Below are positions 62,664 to 64,000 of a stretch of DNA of 64,000 bases, in pieces. Position 1 is the first letter of the stretch; each line of letters begins with the position of its first letter. The DNA lies in assembly GCF_039613825.1 (NCBI RefSeq), contig NZ_CP154826.1, positions 2,356,001-2,420,000 of the forward strand, in the 5' to 3' direction. Source of the DNA: Diaminobutyricibacter sp. McL0608. GTDB lineage: Bacteria; Actinomycetota; Actinomycetes; Actinomycetales; Microbacteriaceae. The notes below the pieces were generated by a model. That model saw only the letters and a list, made by a program, of their open reading frames with translations, had not been told where the DNA came from and searched no databases. Both the position numbers and the translations under genes were made by a program.

Positions 62664-62680
62664 CGTGAGCTAATCTCACG
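62664..62680. promoter_or_regulatory. Possible operator between the SnoaL-like and TRAP-type genes
   Basis: CGTGAG, five bases, CTCACG is a perfect inverted repeat just upstream of the SnoaL-like gene. It sits between the two arms of a wider repeat (ACTTCTGTC at 62639-62647 and GACAGAAGT at 62690-62698). The regulator is not in the window. Confidence 0.5.
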
Positions 62681-62870
62681 AACGTGTTGACAGAAGTCTG
62701 AGAGAACTGACAGAATCCGAGGCACGCAGACGGTCGGTTCTAGTGAGCCTCCGAAAGCTCCGCCTTCCGATCGTGACGCGCTCTGCATGACGTCGTCACA
62801 GCCGCTTCTCTCCCGTGGTGACGGGCTATGCGTCGCGCCCAGAAGGGGCGTGAACCAGAGAGCAAGGCTC

Positions 62871-63920
62871 ATGCGTACGCACACAACATCCCTCGTCGCC
62901 GTCTTCGTCGCCGCATCCACTCTGATGCTCGCCGGATGCACGGCGCCGACATCGGAGACGGCCTCTACTTCTTCGCCGGTGCCATCGGTCGCGAAAGTGA
63001 CGCTGCACGTCGGCACAGACGACGATGTCGACGCGCCGGCCGCAAAAGAAATCCTCCAGTACGCGGATGATGTGCACCGGCTCTCCGACGGGGCGATCAC
63101 CATCCTCGGTGCCTGGCATTCCGCCGGCGACACAGCCAACTGGGACCAAGCGGTTGCGCAGCAAGTCATCAGCGGCGAAGTCGAAATGGGTCTGATCCCA
63201 ACCCGGGCCTGGGACATGCTCGGAGTCACCTCACTCGAACCGCTCAACGACCCGTTCCTGATCCAAAGCGATGACCTTGTGAAAACGATTGTCACCGGGC
63301 CGATCGCCGCCGACCTGATGGCGGGTCTGCCCGACAAGGGTGTGACCGGAATCTCCTTGTTCCCAGAAGGTTTGCGGCACCCGTTCGCCAACGCGAAGCC
63401 CCTCCTCAAACCCGCCGACTACAAGGGCGGCACGATGCGGGCGGCGACCTCGGCGGCTTCGACCGCCCTGTATGGCGCCTACGGCGCCAAGGTCACCGAC
63501 AACGAGTCCGATACCGTCTTGCAGATCGGCACGGATTCCTCCTTCCTACTCGGCAACGAAGAATCCACGGCTACCGGGAATGTGACCTTCTACCCAAAGG
63601 TCAACGGGCTCGTGATCTCGTCAAAAGTCCTGGCCATGCTGTCGCAGGCCCAGAAAGATGTGCTCATCCAAGCCGCGAAAGACACCCAGAAATGGACATT
63701 CACACACATCGCCGATGAGAAGGCCAGTGCAAAAGTATTCTGCACCGCCGGCGGGTCCATCACCGCAGCGTCCGCCGAAGGCCTCGCCGCCCTCCAAGCA
63801 GCGGCAGCCCCGGTCGGCGCAACGCTCGCATCCCACGGCACCAACCAGAAGGTCATCGACGCCATCAGCGCAGCGGGTGGCGGCAAGCCTGCCCCCGACC
63901 CCGTCACTGCGTGCCCGTAG
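62871..63920 (+). CDS. TRAP-type (DctP) substrate-binding lipoprotein
   Basis: A 349-residue lipoprotein. The signal ends in the lipobox MLAGC (Cys23), followed by a Ser/Thr linker. The mature domain follows the DctP family: strand and helix KEILQYADDVHRLSDGAITI, then VISGEVEMGLIPTRAWDMLG, FPEGLRHPFANAKPLLKPAD, and FYPKVNGLVISSKVLAMLSQ. DctP proteins bind carboxylates and hand them to DctQM; anchoring as a lipoprotein is expected in a Gram-positive. No dctQM genes are visible and 80 bases of sequence follow, so partners, if any, lie beyond the window or are absent. Confidence 0.87.
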   Translation: MRTHTTSLVAVFVAASTLMLAGCTAPTSETASTSSPVPSVAKVTLHVGTDDDVDAPAAKEILQYADDVHRLSDGAITILGAWHSAGDTANWDQAVAQQVISGEVEMGLIPTRAWDMLGVTSLEPLNDPFLIQSDDLVKTIVTGPIAADLMAGLPDKGVTGISLFPEGLRHPFANAKPLLKPADYKGGTMRAATSAASTALYGAYGAKVTDNESDTVLQIGTDSSFLLGNEESTATGNVTFYPKVNGLVISSKVLAMLSQAQKDVLIQAAKDTQKWTFTHIADEKASAKVFCTAGGSITAASAEGLAALQAAAAPVGATLASHGTNQKVIDAISAAGGGKPAPDPVTACP

Positions 63921-64000
63921 TTTCAGGCGGACGTCGGAAGGGTTGTGTCCCGACGTATGGTCGCGGCCCAACCCTCTGACTTGGACGTGGGCTGTTTACG

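Noticed and set aside
1-64000. tRNA, rRNA and insertion-sequence genes
   Set aside because: Looked for conserved tRNA T-loop/CCA patterns, rRNA segments and transposase motifs (DDE, HUH) and saw none convincing; absence by eye is not proof.

Overview
The window is chromosomal DNA from a high-GC Gram-positive bacterium. Frequent GTG starts, dense GCATCC/GGATGC usage in coding DNA, a DUF7882-type small protein, tandem cell-wall-binding-2 proteins and PadR/TetR/LysR local regulators fit an actinobacterium, most likely Microbacteriaceae (inference; no rRNA is present to confirm it). I see no rRNA, tRNA, CRISPR array, prophage or insertion sequence. The DNA reads as ordinary chromosome with several small accessory modules.

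Layout. 1-2.6 kb: the tail of an epoxide hydrolase and a DUF3311/sodium-solute symporter pair. 2.6-8.7 kb, minus strand: six co-directional genes, namely a divergent S-adenosylhomocysteine hydrolase homologue, an amidohydrolase-type deaminase, a DUF985 cupin and a three-gene amino-acid-type ABC importer. They could form one uptake and breakdown route for a thioether nucleoside. 8.9-15.7 kb: a CPBP membrane protease, a DUF7882 protein, a broken gene, a two-component system (kinase frameshifted) coupled to a secreted orphan, a lipoprotein and an HNH/excalibur protein. 15.7-19 kb: a TetR repressor divergent from an APC permease and a nitrilase-family amidohydrolase, with two matching operators between them. 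19-25.3 kb: cell-surface genes (peptidoglycan-binding lipoprotein, two CW-binding-2 proteins, an unrecognised 429-residue protein).

25.5-31.4 kb: esterase, carbonic anhydrase, ABC1/UbiB kinase with a PadR regulator, a HicAB toxin-antitoxin pair with a clear palindromic operator, and an O-methyltransferase. 31.6-41.8 kb: central physiology, with Kup potassium uptake, trehalose synthase, cytochrome bd oxidase (cydAB), glucose-6-phosphate dehydrogenase and a GH15 enzyme. The 450-base treS/cydA intergenic region carries two long inverted repeats. 41.9-47.2 kb: a complete oligopeptide/dipeptide ABC importer.

47.4-64 kb: a GH16-like protein with an altered catalytic motif; a LysR/class-A-beta-lactamase-like pair divergent from a PASTA-containing class A penicillin-binding protein; a secreted beta-helix protein; and a DUF1254/DUF1214 protein. 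The most unusual locus follows: a papain-like domain fused to seven near-identical lectin-type propeller blades (exact 138-base DNA period), downstream of a lysine/alanine and GTPGTPPPP repeat protein. The window ends with a polyphosphate kinase 2, a SnoaL-like protein and a TRAP-type substrate-binding lipoprotein whose partners probably lie beyond the edge.

The best candidates for undescribed biology are the repeat protein/protease-lectin pair (57.0-59.6 kb) and the SAH-hydrolase-like operon (2.6-8.7 kb).
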